Notes under the pieces: model-generated
The model's input: only the letters and a program-made list of their open reading frames with translations
Database searches by the model: none
Told to the model about the DNA's origin: nothing
Position numbers and translations under genes: made by a program
Assembly: GCF_019097595.1 (NCBI RefSeq)
Contig: NC_080734.1
Location: 14,121,392-14,185,391 of the forward strand
From: Hemibagrus wyckioides
Taxonomy: Eukaryota > Chordata > Actinopteri > Siluriformes > Bagridae
DNA length: 64,000 nucleotides
Direction: 5' to 3'
In this document: positions 41,141-59,621 of the stretch, one piece after another
How the letters are laid out: each line of letters opens with the position of its first letter
Position numbering within the stretch: position 1 is the first letter of the stretch

Positions 41141-43663
41141 CCAAAGTGTTATTAATTTTGCCAGAACACAGAAGGGTAAATATTAGCCTAGGCAGCTTTT
41201 TTGCACAAGAAGAATGATGGTGTTGGTCAACATCAGTATTCAGAGCATAACCTAATCATGAATTTTAAATTGAGCTTCATTAACGACTGTTATTCACTGA
41301 ATCAATGGTTTAGTCTATAACTGTTCTGACTAATTCCTTATAGCTATATAAGCTTATATAGTCCCTATTTGTTTTGTACTGACTATAGCCCATTTGTTGC
41401 AATCCAAGTGGAGCTAAAAATTGTACAGATCATTGATTGGTCAAATGAATGACTGGGTGCATTAAACATTGTGTGACTTGCACTAGGCCTGGACACAAAT
41501 GTTCCCAGACCGCAATGTTTGGTTTTGAAATGCTATAATTGTGCAGAGCAACAGATGGACCACAGTTAGCAATTGTGTAGCTTCACAGTGCATCTGTAAG
41601 GGTGTGGTGTAGCTACGACATAGTTGTGCTTATTGCACCAGCTGTGTCTCAGAGGTGAACAAAAGGTTATGCTGTAAAACGAAACATCGTAATATTTAGG
41701 AGTGTTTCTGCTTTGCATTGTGAGGATCCTGTTTGTTTTATCTCCACCCATCTCCTCGGCAGTATTCCTACCTACACCCATCCTGCACCATTGTGTTCTA
41801 TAGTACACTGGCTCCTTTCCCAGCAAATCAAGTCTGAGCACACTCACAAGCTCTGCCTAGCCATGTTAAACTTGTATATACAAACCCACTCCTGAGGGCT
41901 TTTCCTTTTAAGGCCTTTCTTTGTCTTCTAATACTTCATCCTGAAGCATGTCTCTTCACTTCAGAGCAGCACAGGGCAAAGTGTGTTGAAAGAATGCTGT
42001 TTTCAGACTAGTTATATTCAGTCATACTTGATAGTGCCTAGTGTCTTAATTTGAAATCCTCTTGTTTTTCCTCCTTTTGTATCGTGTACTTTGCATAAAT
42101 AAGACATGTTGAGAGAACAAGGAGAGGATGACTTCCTGTTAATTCATTTTGTGTGCACAAATTTATACATGTCCAATCTAAACCTCTGGCCTGGTCTTCA
42201 GTCTCACAGACATTCTCACTGAACATGTCACGTTAAGTCTTGAGTCAATAACATTTCGTGTGTGTGTGTGTGTATAACAGATGAGAGAATGCATCACAGG
42301 GCTTGTTTCTGTGTTAAACTATTTTGTGTATGAAATGTTTTGAATCCTGTACGGTGTAATTTAATTCTAAAATTAAATAGTAGAAGTATATAAATTATAT
42401 ACAATTTCAGTTCAGCATATTCAGGCTTCCTGAAGTGTAACACATGCTCAAATCAAATATAAATTGAAATTCTGTGGTCAAAGTAAACTAGACTTGAAAA
42501 GATAGCAATTAAGGATACTTGAGTAGAGATCTGATACATTCATGTATCTTGAAACAAGTGATCAGTAAGCTCGGAAATTGGGCAGAATTGAACAGTGGAT
42601 TTCTCAGTAACTCAGGACGTTCAGATCTGCAAGAGACTGGGGATTTAGACTGATTCTAAAAGCCAGAGTGTCATACTTGAATGACATTATACTGAAAATA
42701 TCTTGATGTACTGTTTTTTTTGTTTGTGTTACGTGTAGTCCTTAGTGATTTTAATGACATTGCTTTAATGACACAACTCCATGCCATGGGATTTGTATAT
42801 TTTCTCATCTGTCTGAAAAAGCGAGTGAGGAGGCGGAGGTCCAGACAGATGTCTACATGCAAAGTGCTCAGTATTTGTCATAAAACATTTATTACTCTGC
42901 ATAATTTGCGTTAGGTTGTGGAAAGCTCTTTATCTCAGTCTATTTTTTACCCGTGATTGAAATGTGAGTTTGTATTAAGACCGATTCAAGTGTCTGGTAT
43001 GCAGCACATCTTACACTTCAGACCTTATGCTACTAAAAAAACAACAACAAATCACGCATTCTGCTTTGCTTGTAGTCCAGCTCTTATGGATGGACTACAG
43101 CACATCATGTACTTGTGCTACACAGAAGCCATAACCAGTGTTTGGAGGTTAAGAGGCATCATTATAAAGCCTGTGTTATGCACTGCTGTTAATGTGGAAC
43201 CACACAACAACCACAGCCACAAAAAAACACTTAAAAATGGGTGGTTTGCATAAAAAGCTGTCATTAGACACTCATTGTGTGTTAGATTAATATGTCACTG
43301 ATATGAATCTGTAAACTAGGCCACAATAAATATAGTATTTGAACATCTATGTGTGTGTTACTGTGTGTATATTGCTGAGTGCAATCTCAGTGGTGGCTGT
43401 GTGATGTGACCTAAAATGTGACCATGAAATTCTGATGTGAATCAAAGAAGCTTTTCTGGATTTCTACCAATTAGCCCTGCAAGCAAATGTTAAAACTAAA
43501 AGAAAAGAGAAAAAAAAACAGTACATTAATTTGATCACTCATAAAATAGACACAAAGTAAAATTCTGATCTATTTCTATTTTAATGCACCATAAAGCATA
43601 ATTTCAATTATTTGAGTTAAATTGTTAATACATTTGCACAAATAACTGATCCAGAACATATAC

Positions 43664-44045
43664 TACTGTATATTGCCAAATGTTTTGGGACACCCTTCCA
43701 AATCATTGCATTCAGGGGTTGGGCTCGGCCCCTTAGTTCCAGTAAAAGGAACTCTTAATGCTTCAGCATACCAAGACATTTTGGACAATTTCTTGCTCCC
43801 AACTTTGTGGGAACAGTTTGGGGATGGCTGCATCCTGTTCCAACATAACTGCACACCAGTGAACAAAGCAAAGCAAGTTGAGAGCATTAAATGGGGGCAT
43901 TAAAAATTGTCCAAAATGTCTTGGTATGCTGAAGCATTAAGAGTTCTTTTCACTAGAACTAAGGAGCCGAGCCCAACCCCTGAAAAACAACACCTGAATT
44001 CGATGATTTGGAGGGGTGTCCAAAAACTTTTGGCAGTATAGTGTA
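43664..44045. mobile_element. Fold-back Tc1/mariner derivative with long inverted arms
   Basis: The left arm (43664-43790) and right arm (43905-44045) are near-complementary over about 130 bp. Both read from the TIR through 'ggggttgggctcggc' to 'cataccaagacattttggac'. The left arm lacks about 14 bases present in the right. The 114-bp loop holds transposase sequence ('gttccaacataactgcacac', around the second catalytic Asp of the parent). Each arm equals the right end of the 33891-34400 element, so this copy arose by an inverted duplication of that end. It could form a strong hairpin in RNA or single-stranded DNA. Confidence 0.88.
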
Positions 44046-44460
44046 GATAGCATCTATTTTCAACTGATAAAATTGTGGCCATTAAAGGCTGTCCCTTTTA
44101 ATACTGTACATGTCTCCTGACTCTAATTAACCAACTACATCTTTACATAGTCATAGCCCAATTTGAATGAACACTGCTATTAGGGTCAGCTGTATTAAGG
44201 ATCTCAGCCTTCTGAGACAGCCTTCTTGTTACTTGCACAATCATAATTATAAACTATCAGCACAGCTGACTTGTTGTCTTCAAAGATGGGATCAGGTATG
44301 TGTGTGTGGATTTTGTAAGAATCTTCAGTAACATGTGGTTTGTGTTTTTAGAGTACCCCCTAAAGGAACACATTAGATTTACACATTAACACTGAGTAAG
44401 GCTTTATCCCTGTATAGGTTGTCTTTATGCTGTATCATTACATCAATTTTTTGTCACTGG

Positions 44461-44757
44461 ATCTAAGGCCCAAACCTGTTCCAGCATGACAGTGTCCCTG
44501 TATACAAAGAGAGATCACTGAACACATGGAGGCACTTGAGTGTCATGCACAGAGCCCTGAATTCAACCCCATTAAATACTTTGAGGATGAACTGGAACTC
44601 CAGTTCCACACCAGACTTCCTCACCTTACATCAGTACCTCATCTTATTAATACTTTCATATCTGAATGATCACAAATCCCAACAGACATGCTCCAACATC
44701 TAGTGGGAAGCCTTCCCAGAGGAGTGGAGCTTATTATAACAGCAGAGGGGGAATAAA
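44461..44757 (+). mobile_element. Tc1-like transposase 3' remnant
   Basis: The runs 'cctgttccagcatgacagtg', 'agagccctgaattcaacccc' and 'gggaagccttcccagaggag' match the C-terminal part of a Tc1 transposase as in the 62750-63137 copy. Many substitutions and frame breaks are present, and there are no terminal repeats. Confidence 0.72.
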
Positions 44758-44834
44758 TCTGGAGTCGGATGTTCAACAAGCATGATGGTGCCCACAGACA
44801 TATAAACTTATATAAAGGGTTATTGGTTTGGATA

Positions 44835-45450
<616 letters not shown>

Positions 45451-45603
45451 TGTGGTGATGTGTAATATATTTTTCTTTTTTCACTAATATATTTTCACGT
45501 TCACTTTTCAAATAGTAATAACTTACTTTATGAGAATTTTCTCAACAAAATACACAGACTCGAATACAAAAGCTGAATATTCAAGAAATCATGGGTGGTT
45601 TTA

Positions 45604-45620
45604 TACAGTATTTGTAGTTT

Positions 45621-45689
<69 letters not shown>

Positions 45690-45715
45690 ATATATAAATA
45701 ACTACAGATACTGTA
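45604..45715. repeat. TA/TG microsatellite flanked by short inverted repeats
   Basis: A (TA)n(TG)n tract at 45620-45696 sits between 'tacagtatttgtagttttat' on the left and 'ataactacagatactgta' on the right. These are inverted near-copies, so the block can form a stem with the microsatellite in the loop, or may be a tiny MITE expanded at its centre. Confidence 0.75.
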
Positions 45716-45959
45716 AGTCAGTGGAATGATTGTACTCTGAGACTCTGAGACATGACTACAGCGTGAAAGGATCACTGGTGTGTAAAGAATGTTATGCAAC
45801 CCTGTGTTGAGGGATTTCTTGTTGAAAGGGGGTTAAAATCCCTCGGATCATATTCTAAGCATCAGTAATCCCAAAAAGAATTGTTGTGGTTGTCAGCGAC
45901 TTGGTAAATATTTGACAGTCTTCCTCAGCAACTGCTCGGATCTGTGACATTTCTCAGTA

Positions 45960-46733
45960 CCCGGGCATTTCTGCTCCACTCCGCTTCGCACACCTTCAAC
46001 CTAACTTGATAACTGTTCTACGTCATCGATATTTTACTTTTGGGGGCGTGTTTACTCTGACGTTTTAAAAAAAAAAGATTGACAGTCATTTAGACCAACC
46101 AATGCGCTTAGAATTCCCGCACTAACCAATCGTTTTGTAGTCTTATTAGTAAAAGAAAACGATCATGTTCGTTGCCGTGTTCTGTTTTGAGGCAGGAAAA
46201 AAAAAAAAAAAAAAAACTTCGGACGGTAGCTTGTTAGCGCTCGGTGTTATAAACCCGCAGATATTACAAGAAAAAAAAATTGTGACCGTTTATAACGATT
46301 GTACGAAGCGTATCCTGGTGTTCGTGTTGGAATACTAGGAGATGTAGCCGGTCACTTTATTCCGTGTACGTGAACTCGCTCGGGGCACCGCTGCCGAATG
46401 TCGCTTCACGCAGCCTGGCTGGGACGGTAGCGGAGGGATTAGCTTCTACAAGCGGGCTAGCTCGCGCGCTAGCTATGCTGAGACACGCTCAGGTCGACTG
46501 GTAGCTCGCTGGACGCTTAGCGCAAACACTACTAAGCTCCACCGCGCTGTGCGTTATTCACAACATCACGAAACGACGGTTATCGCGTTTGTGCTGTGTC
46601 TAGCTGGAGTTTTTAATAGCCTGCTAGTCCTCTGAGGTAAAGCTAACAGGAATCCACAGCGGCGCTAGCTCTGCACCACCCTTAACACGTTTCTGGTATC
46701 TAGCCAGCAGGATTGTGAAGCTGACGGATTGAG
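45960..46733 (+). promoter_or_regulatory. Probable ppp2r5e promoter and non-coding first exon
   Basis: A CpG-rich island ('gctcgcgcgctagctatgct', 'cgctcggggcaccgctgccg') in an AT-rich region, ending at a good splice donor (ttgag|gtaaat, donor at 46734). No long frame crosses it, and the ppp2r5e start codon is at 55239, a few bases after an acceptor. An untranslated first exon here is the simplest reading. Orientation and distance fit, but no transcript evidence is available. Confidence 0.6.
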
Positions 46734-47724
46734 GTAAATATACACGCTTTATAGATTTAAGGATGTGGAAAAGGTCGTGTTTAAACTGGCTTTCTAGACA
46801 GCCTTCCGAACAAATCTCTCAATCAGGTGTCGTACTGAAGAAGGGGTCAGTCATCAGGCTGGTCATAGACAGCCCTCAGAGCCAGTGTCCAGTCCAAGGC
46901 ATGTCTGTAAAGAATGTTTGTTTTAATAGCAGAGAAAACACACAATGCAATGTGCATATTGCATCGAGGCGGGGATTTATTTGCATGTCATGTTTTATAT
47001 GTTGCACAGAAAAATACTTTCCTAAAGAAGGTAAATCTGCAGGGCTTTTCTTGAAAGTGGCAATTTTTAGAGAGTTCACGTAAACACTCCCTTCTATATC
47101 TTCTACACGTGTTAATGATTATATAGAGTGGAGCGCAGATTTCACACTGTGGATCTCCATGCTTCATGTGCTGTAATAACGTTCTATTCAGGTCACGAGT
47201 ATGCTGTGCTATTCCTTATCTGATGTGATTCACGTCAAGGGGCCTGTGAAGGGACTTTAAAAGACAATTCCAGCCTCACCTGATATACAGCTCTTGGGGT
47301 TTTCTTTTTCCAGCTATGAAGTAAAATACAGAATGGAATGATATGAAGTTTAATTTTAACTAATGACAGATAGACTACAGTGGGATTTGTGGACATTGTA
47401 TGGGTCGTGGAATTTGTGAATAATAAGGAAATGGTAAGGAAAGGGATTTGTTTCGAAGTAGAGTTGCAAGCAGGCTAAGAAATTATGAAACGCTGCAAAT
47501 TAAAAGTACAGGATGTCCTCGAAGTCTTCATACATAGGGGGATAATGTTACTTTCTGTACAAAACCTCCTCGACATGATTGCCATTTCTTAGTAAACACA
47601 CACGGAGACTTCTCTCCCACTCATAAGCTCGTCTTCACGCATCTGTTATGCATTATGCGTGTTTCTGCACTACTGTGAATGCTCTTTTAAATGATTTGTA
47701 AAACTTGTTGGATTGTTTCATATA

Positions 47725-48271
47725 TACACCGATCAGGAATAACATTATGATCGCCTGCTTAATAGTGTGTTGGTCCCCCTTTTGCTGCCAAAACAGCCCT
47801 GACCTGTCATGCACTGTGTATTCTGACACCTTTCTATCAGAACCAGCATTAACTTCATCAGAAATTTGAGCAACAGTAGCTCGTCTGTTGGATCAGATCA
47901 CACGGACCAGCCTTCACTCCCCACGTGCATCAGTGAGCTTTGACCACCCATGACCCTGTCGCTTCCACTGTTCCTTCCTTGGACCACTTTTGATAGATAC
48001 TGACCACTGCAGACCGGGAACACCCCACAAGAGCTGCAGTTTTGGAGATGCTCTGATCCAGTCGTCTATCCATCACAATTTGGCCCTTGTCAAATTCGCT
48101 CAAATCCTTACACTTGCCCATTTGTCCTGCTTCTAACACATCAACTTTGAGGACAAAATGTTCACTTACTGCCTAATATATCCCACCTACTATCAGGTGC
48201 CATGATGAGGAGATCATCAGTGTTATTCACTTCAACTCTCAGTACTCATAATGTTATGCCTGATCGGTGTA
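47725..48271 (-). mobile_element. Short Tc1-like element with both TIRs and HTH fragment
   Basis: The ends 'tacaccgatcaggaataaca' and 'tgttatgcctgatcggtgta' are inverted repeats bordered by TA, giving a 547-bp element. The minus strand encodes [20 protein letters not shown] and the same helix-turn-helix run as the copy at 23922 ([20 protein letters not shown]), then breaks off. The DDE catalytic part is absent. It belongs to the same family as the truncated copy between hif1a and snapc1, in the opposite orientation. Confidence 0.9.
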
Positions 48272-50475
48272 TATATAATATCAGCATAAAACATTTTAGA
48301 CATTTTGCTAAAATGTTTTTATTCCACCTGTGTATAGAGCTTCTTGAGACTCACTGTAGTGTTTTTATGCCATGTGATATATGAACCTGTGAGCTTATTT
48401 TTATTCAAGTTATTTTATTTTGAATCCATGCAGGTAACTTGTTGCAGCTGATCTGCATATTTTCACTTGGGTGAAAGTTTTTGTTTTCAGTGTTGGCCAC
48501 TGAAATATTTGCATCACCTTTAAACTACTAAGCCTGTCTGTACACATTTGGCAAGTGTGCTTCTATCTGTATAATGTGCTAACAAACCTATTTCTTGATA
48601 TCAGCAGATGTGTGATTTGCACAGTTATGACTAATGGTTAGTTTAATAATCTGTAATTGGAATCATTTATTGATTGTTTTTGTAATCCCTAAGTTATTTG
48701 GATATTTTCTCAAATATATATAAAAATTGCAAGCACATGATTTTTCTTTTAAACTCCTACCAGTGTTTTTTTTTTTTTTTGTAACCATATTTTTCCTCCA
48801 TGTCAAGCCATAATTTGTTAAAATTACAGCCAGACAAATTTAAAAGAAAAGTATAAATATCTGCCGGCTGTCATATAAACCCTGTGTGAACAGGATTAAA
48901 TTCACATGGGGTAATTTCCTGTTTTACCGCTGCCATCATCTGATTTTTATTTGCCCTGTCAGTATTTTACTCCTTCTTCTTATGAGAACATTGCAGGCCA
49001 TGTTACCTGCTGTTTTTCCCCCCAGACTCGACCATCTTCTGATAATCTTAGGCTCCTCTGGATACTCGATTCTGATGTTCTATGCAGATGTCACCTCGGT
49101 TGGAAAAATCAGTAACCCTCTGCCAGATATTATACAGTTCTTGAATCATGAAATGAAAAATGGATGCTTTAGAAGAGACTTGGTCTGGGCTGTAAAACCT
49201 CGACTGTACAGTTCAGTCTTTCCAGGAAACGAAAGGAAATAAGCTCATTATGAAAGTGAGATCCCACAGGCTGATTAAAGTTTATATTCAAATGTGCACA
49301 ATATGATCCACTTTTAATTTGAAGTGAAATGATGAATGATTTGCTTTTATTCAAAATGCTTATCATGTTTAGTGCCACATTTATCAGTGTTTAACATTGG
49401 ATATTTAAGGAACATCTGCAAACCTCCAGGCTCCTAGAAAAACAGTCCACTGGAAACTCGCTCCTTCTGTGGTCATTTTATTGCTGTCCAAATGTGAAGG
49501 ATTTATCATTGAGGAGACGTGTAAAAAAAAAAAAGACTGTGTTACAGATGTCTGGCTGATAAACGAAATCCAATTGAAATACGAGTGTAGATGAGGCATC
49601 AATTTGACGTGTTTAGTAATTTTAAACCCAGAAATTTTTCCGCATAAAACATTGTGTGACTTTGGCCAAAATGTCAGTAATTTATATGAAAACTTGCAGG
49701 GTATTTTCATGATGCTTATTCATATTATTCAGGAAAAATGGCTGAATATGACTATAAACATGCCCATGTGATACAGGTAGAAAACAGGATAGCATGGTTC
49801 AACTAAAGACATGATGCATTTACTGTTTCTCACATTCCCACAAACAAACTTGTGTTTTCATGTGAGTGAAATTTTGCTTTGCAATCTTTAATGTTAAAAG
49901 GCCAGCAGTGTAGCAATGTAAGGATTTCCTGCATTATAGAGGAGGAGCGTTTTCTACTGTTTTCTCTGTGCTCTGCCTTTTCCATCAAATGTGTTTTAGT
50001 CCAAATGAAATTTAGTCAGTGGTGGAAATGTAAAGTCATTATTGTGGCAAATTTATAAAAATGTTTGGCCTTCTAGCAAAATATCAGCTAATATAAGGAT
50101 ACCTTATAAATTCCTTTTAAATTTTGTTTGATATATACACATATATATATTTTTGATATATCTTGCCTTATAAGATTGGAAACCTCCTGGAAGAAAATCT
50201 ACATTAAATGTGAGTTGGGTGACTGTAATTCAGAGAGACAAATCCTCTGCCCCTTTGCCACAGCCACTTAACAAACTGTGCATGCTCAGCAACAGGTATC
50301 TGAGCCACAGTTCATTCTCTTGTACAATTAGCTATGACTTTTTGTGCACGGGTTTTCAACATTAATTGCATTGTCAAATCAGATGATGACTGAGTGGAAA
50401 TCTATGGCCTTGTCCACAGATGTAAGATTTTTTTTGAAAATGTAGTTTCCAAAAAAGTCTTGGACAAACATCAGA

Positions 50476-50890
50476 ATGAAGAATAATTATGATCACTGTG
50501 ATTTTGATCTTATAAATCTTCATATCAGATGGGCTGGTCTGAGTATGTCAGAAACGGCTGAACTCCTGGAAATTGAAACAGTCTCTAGAGTTTACACAAA
50601 ATGGTACAAAAAGCAAACAAACAACAAATCTTGTGTGCAGAAGGTATGCAGGCTGGAACACCTTGATGAAGAGGGAGATCAGAGGAGAATGACCGGGCTG
50701 ATCTAAGCTGACAGGAAGTCTAGAGTAATTCAGATAATCACTCTTTACAGCCACAATGAGCAGAAAAGCATTTCAGAATGCACAACACAAAACCTTGATG
50801 TAGATGAGCTGCGACAGCAGAAAAACACGTCAGGTTCCACTCCTGTCAGCCAATAACATGCTGGAATGAGCGCACCACCAGCTCCATAGC
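50476..50890 (+). mobile_element. Tc1-like transposase N-terminal remnant
   Basis: The frame reads IRWAGLSMSETAELLEIETV SRVYTKWYKK, a helix-turn-helix of a Tc1-type transposase. Then comes VDERGQRR-like DEEGDQRRMTGLI, and, after a stop, pieces of the following region ('cactctttacagccacaatg', 'cattccagaatgcacaac'-like, 'cgtcaggttccactcctgtc'). It is a different Tc1 lineage from the SEFDKGQ and QELSEFQRG families here. The catalytic half is missing. Confidence 0.75.
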
Positions 50891-51932
50891 ATTCACTGAG
50901 GACGGCGATACACATGCATTAGTTTAGTGTTACTTACTGTTCTGTCATAGTGCACTGATATAAATGTGTAAATCCTGCTATTATCCATCCATTTGCTACA
51001 AAACTAGCAACAGATAAGGCAAGATGTAGACACATTTGTGCTTCATTGCAATAGTTTTTACTCTTCACTGTCACCAGACCTAAACGTTCTATTTGTATAA
51101 TGTGTCATGTATTTGCAGTGTGTAAATGTACAGTGTATAAAACAGAACCCCAGACCTGTTTAATTAATCTCACACCAGAGCTCTGTAGTGTGGAAGTAAT
51201 TGAACACAACTTACCTTTTTCATAAAGCAAAGGATTTCGTTTCATTTTTGTTCTTAAAACCGCTCTATAGTTTGGACTTAATGTCATTTTAGGTCTTTTA
51301 ACTTTTCTACAGGAGTTTAATTTTTGTCTCGGTCTGAGAAAGTTCCACAGACGTTGGTCATTTTTACGAGGCAGCCAAACGTCCCTGCTTGAGCTTGTTT
51401 ACTCGTCAAAGTCTATTTCTTTATGGCTGCTTTCATGCCAAGTACATGCTGTATATAATTATCCTTTCGCAATTACATTTATAGGCAATGCACAGTGCAG
51501 GACCTATAAAGGAATAACCTGAATGCAGAACTAGAGTTTGAAGGGTGATATGGGCCTGACTCTAGAAGGAATGATGGAGGTTGATGTGTTTTTTTTTTTT
51601 TTTTCCCTGTTGATTTTGACATTTGACTTTTTACTGCTGAAATTTGTAAAGGGGAAATTAGCGTTACATTTTTTTCAGTTTTGAATCTGTTAGGTTGATT
51701 ATCAAATATTCAACAGACCTGAATTTAATGTGTGATACCTTAGGTACATATCTAACATTTATTAACATTAGAAAAGAGTGTTTCTGATTGGAGCGGAAAA
51801 ACGGAAATACACTGACATGAGGACATGAAATGTGAATTTTTTTATTTATAGCCCTTTTACTTGTATTGAGGCAGCCAGAGATGATGGACGCTTTTGTTGC
51901 TTCATTTTACTGCATGCTCTGAATGTAGGATT

Positions 51933-53148
51933 TAGAGCTGGGCGATATGGCCAAAAAATTGAATCTCCGATTTAAAAAAAAAAAAAAAAAATTCGATTTT
52001 AAAATGATTATTTTTCTTTAAAAAAATTTAATAAAACACTAGAGACTATAGAATAGATTTTTTTTTTATTTGAGCATAAACAGTATAACCAAACATATGA
52101 AATGCTAATTTGGACTAAAAGTGCAAAATTACTTTCGCTAACAAGTTTTTGTTTTTGTTATTTTAGAAAAACAATAATCAATACAACATAAAAACCTTTT
52201 TTTGTGGATTTATAAAATGCAAACTTTCACCAGTCTTTACAAGTTCTAATTATTCTAGTAAAATAAAGTAATATAACAAAATATGAGGGATTTGTAAAGT
52301 GCAAACTGCAGACTTAAATCACTTTTTATAAAATAATTGTCCTCTGAAAAAAAATCCCTGAAGAAAAACAATTTTGTAAATCAGTTCAACATTCAACTAA
52401 CACACTAAATAAAACCAACATGCAACTAACACGCTAAATAAAATCAAACAGGAGCCAGACAGCATTTTACATCTGTGTATACGGCACAATCAGGGGCGAG
52501 TCTAGGATTTTCATTTAAGGGGGGCTCAGCCCCCAATGAGAGTATAATAGTAAAAAATATAAATAAATAAATAAAATAAAATAAAGGTTTGACTAACAGG
52601 GTAAGATGGTAAACTTATTGAAGCATTCCACTGTATTGCATAGATGTGTTTAACATGTGAGTACTGAACAAGCCAAATACGAGGTTTCCTGATCTCTCAA
52701 ACACACACGCACTCACACTTGTCCTCTGATCCTCGCTCTGCGACCCCGCGGTTTCTTCAGTCGGATTGAAGAACATGCTGAAAGACGGGGAAGAGCTGAA
52801 ATCTGCCACCATTTTCGTCGCTAGGCCATTTTTAACATTTCTATTCAGCCACCCTAAGAATTCTGCGATTCTCCATAAACTCTACACAAATTCGTGATCA
52901 CTTCAGTTCCCTTTAAATTTCATATGAAAACGGCGGCAGACTTTTGGCTCCTCCCCGTCTTTCAGCGCATATGAAGAAACTCGAAGAAACCGCGCCTCTC
53001 TTAGAAACGAGCTCTTTGTGTCGCAGAACTACGGAATCTCGCTCTGCCAAACCAAAGTGAAATCGGAAAATCGATTTTAGTTTTTTCAACATCAACATAA
53101 ACCATAAATTCGAATTAATCGATAATAACAATTAATCGCCCAGCTCTA
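51933..53148. mobile_element. hAT-like non-autonomous element with internal palindrome
   Basis: The ends 'tagagctgggcgat' and 'atcgcccagctcta' are perfect 14-bp inverted repeats. The flanks gtaggatt (51925-51932) and gtagtatt (53149-53156) match at 7 of 8 bases, as an 8-bp hAT target duplication would. Sub-terminal parts are A/T-rich with 'attcgatttt'-type words repeated in inverse near the right end. In the middle, about 52740-52805 and 52935-53050 are inverted near-copies ('ctgaaagacggggaagagct' against 'ctcctccccgtctttcag'). No transposase is encoded. Confidence 0.8.
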
Positions 53149-55238
53149 GTAGTATTATGTTGTTTCACCTTGTAATTTTACAATGTTTTTCTTTTGGTCA
53201 TCTTCATTAGGCTCATAAAGAGTTTATTAATACTTTATTTCAGTATCATTCTGATTCTAGTAAATCTGCTGTTGCTTCAAGTCATGGTTTGTGTGCTTAC
53301 TGATGACCACTATCCAGTGTAGGACTTATAATAATGAAATGCATGGTGAAGGACCTTCATAAGGTCTGTTAAGGTCAGCAAAGTATAGTCAGGTGCAGCA
53401 GAGGCAGTCTGTTAACCTTGGTTCTGAACATTTACAGTTTCGTTGAGGGTCAGTGCTCCTATTAAAAGCATGCCCTTGGCACACAGTTTTATCCACTAAT
53501 GATCTATTACTGTGTGTGAAACATGTGGCACTTAGGAGTTCCTTCCTCCTCTTTTTGTGCCTGTGTCTGTGAGGAATGAGCTAAAGCATGAAAACTTCCT
53601 GTCAGGCTAGACCTCTTTAATTCCCACCAGGCCTGTGAGGATGTGTACTGTGCTGTTATGTAAGTGCTGGCAGTCAGGGGGAAGACCAACATGCTCCTAC
53701 CTCATGTGTCCTTCATCTGCTCAGCTTCACTAGACTAACCACATCACCCAGCCCTTAACCTGCCATGGGTGTTGGATTTCACTGACCTATGTATGGGAGC
53801 CATGTGGGCATTGTATTGTGTGCTGTTTTCCACAGGGACAACAGCACTTGATTTTACCTCAGGGCTAGTTCTTCTGTCTAAGGTGAGGCAACACTGAAAT
53901 TGAGCAGGCTCACTCCGACACACTACCACAATAGTGCTTTACTTTCAAGCCACTTGTGGAAGACAGAAATCTTTGATATTTATTTATTTATTATCATTTT
54001 GGGCAGAGCTATCAGCAATTTATGTTGATTCTTCTGAATTCTGAGTTTGATTTTTTTATTTATGGCACATGAATACTTTTGTTTTTAAATGTCTTGGCCA
54101 GGGAAAACAATTCACATGGTTAAATGTAGAAATTATTTTTACAATCTAAACCGTGTTTCTCTTTTGCATGCATCAGCCAAAATTATAGAAGCTGAAAGAT
54201 GCCCAACACAGTGCTTGCCTATTTATTAATTTCATGTGCATTTGTCATATTCAATAAATTATGGTAAACATTATAATAATGCCCATGTGAATCAGATTAA
54301 CCTAGAACTCGTTATTGTTTGATTAATCATTTTAATTAAAACTTTTTTTAACATTATTTATAGATTTGTTTATTAGAAATCATGATGTTTACTATCTAAA
54401 ATATATTATTAGGCAAAAGTAATAGTAAGAATTCAGAAATCACACAATTTTAGAAGACTGTGTGCCAGTATTCAGCAACAATCATGGCTGACAGGTTTCT
54501 CCAGACTGCTTCACATAGTTTTGGCCCTTAAGCTTGGGGAAGATTGACTACAGTATCGGGAATAAAATCTGGATTCTATAGCCATCACGATGACTATCAA
54601 GTCAGTCCATTTAAATGTCTGTCAGAAAGCGTCAAGTTGTTTCTTAAATGTGTTTCCTTTTTGCTTCTTTTGTATCTTGTATTAAACTTAATAACCTGCC
54701 GCTGGAGCAGAGCAATAAATGAATTTATGAATTTAAATAAATAAATGAATTTACAGATACATTATGGGTATTGTTATTTATTATTAACAAATTTGAATTT
54801 GCAGTGTACAGCAGGGTAAATAATAGGTTTATGCCTGTTATTACCATCCTGTTTGATAAGATTATGATGTAGCAACAAAAAAAAGCCTGCTTCTCAAGAT
54901 TTTTTTGTTTTGATGTGGTTGCTATGGTGATCTGATTGCAGATATTAGACTGCTTTGGAAAAAATTAGGCTTGCCTGGTCTTGTACTACACTGAGAGTAC
55001 CTAGATGCTTGTATGTCATCTCAATCATGCAGCAGTCTTTGCTATTGCAGAAACAATAGAATCCAATACTGAGTTTATTTTTTGTTTATTTTTTATTTAT
55101 TTAATTTTCAAAAAACGTATTTCTTTTACTAAAAGTAATTTCTGATATTATTTATTTCTGTCTTAGTTGTTGTATAGTAGGCTGCATATGATTTTAAACG
55201 CTTCTGTTTACCTTCTTTTCCATCTCTGTTTCAGGGCT

Positions 55239-59621
<4,383 letters not shown>

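Larger units (their letters stand above)
46734..55234 (+). other. Probable ppp2r5e 5' intron
   Basis: About 8.5 kb between the CpG-rich exon and the first coding exon. It contains a complete short Tc1 element (47725-48271), a Tc1 N-terminal remnant (50476-50890) and a hAT-like element (51933-53148). No other exon recognised. 53150-55230 holds nothing that I can name. Confidence 0.6.

Noticed and set aside
43664..44045. CRISPR-like or bacterial inverted repeat structure
   Set aside because: The host is a vertebrate, there is no repeat-spacer periodicity, and both arms are recognisable Tc1 ends.
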